Assembly (NCBI GenBank): GCA_020161855.1 | Contig: JAIUNJ010000001.1 | Span: 620,001 to 684,000 of the forward strand | DNA: 64,000 nucleotides | Reading direction: 5' to 3' | From: Pseudomonadota bacterium | Lineage (GTDB): Bacteria > Pseudomonadota > Alphaproteobacteria > Rhizobiales > Aestuariivirgaceae | Shown: piece after piece, positions 63,988-64,000 of the stretch | How positions within the stretch are numbered: the stretch's first letter is position 1 | Layout: the number at the start of each line of letters is the position of its first letter | Notes under the pieces: generated by a model | The model's database searches: none | Told to the model about the DNA's origin: nothing | Seen by the model: the letters and a program-made list of their open reading frames with translations, nothing else | Translations under genes and position numbers: made by a program

Positions 63988-64000
63988 GCTAGCTGCGATA

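Overview
This is a GC-rich chromosome segment from an alphaproteobacterium, most likely of the order Hyphomicrobiales (Rhizobiales). The inference rests on gene content and order: lnt / HTH regulator / metK / trmB; accA / xerD / aroK / aroB / CBS-pair transporter / bolA; cobS-cobT; rpmB / SUV3-type helicase / S4 protein / fdxA / carD. Many starts overlap the previous stop, which points to tightly packed operons. I found no tRNA, rRNA, CRISPR array or insertion sequence. The genus cannot be called from sequence reading alone.

Layout. 0-4 kb: a probable arginine/2-ketoarginine catabolic cluster (D-arginine dehydrogenase-like flavoprotein, 2-ketoarginine decarboxylase-like ThDP enzyme, HAD hydrolase cut by the left edge; divergent agmatinase/guanidinobutyrase). 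4-12 kb: lnt, a regulator, metK with a structured leader, trmB, a PhoU-like/Pit phosphate pair, Nudix, a periplasmic multicopper oxidase and a lone Flp pilin. 12-29 kb: housekeeping block (accA, xerD, aroKB, bolA, cobST, rpmB, helicase, fdxA, carD) with one long intergenic region that looks like a small-RNA gene (22.9-23.3 kb). 28.7-33.4 kb: accessory region. A nitrilase-family gene is followed by a Phd/PemK-like toxin-antitoxin pair, then a second copy of the nitrilase gene's 3' end (about 90 % identical over 167 bp), then an AT-rich two-gene cassette: a DNA methyltransferase translationally coupled to a 577-residue DGQHR-domain protein whose N-terminus resembles a PD-(D/E)XK nuclease core. 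33.4-40 kb: ATP-grasp protein, cytochrome c, SDR, VapBC and a sugar ABC importer with a clear terminator. 40-47 kb: TetR regulator, orphan choline-type binding protein with an alpha/beta hydrolase, aldolase, HisC-like aminotransferase and a trimethylamine methyltransferase-family protein.

47-56.7 kb: a molybdenum region. modABC is divergent from a stand-alone Mop protein and trmO. A six-gene minus-strand operon (unknown protein, AroQ-type chorismate mutase-like protein, two colinear aldehyde dehydrogenases, moeA, DUF2478-like protein) is preceded by a single-domain ModE regulator. Near-identical palindromes GTTAT-N12-ATAAC lie in front of modA and of the six-gene operon, so both are probably in one ModE regulon. 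56.8-64 kb: kup, a wrbA-VOC pair with an operator-like palindrome, upp, a REC-HPt phosphorelay protein, two c-type cytochromes and mutT.

The strongest candidates for undescribed biology are the DGQHR/methyltransferase cassette, the ModE-boxed ALDH/AroQ/MoeA operon, and the candidate small RNA upstream of the helicase gene.
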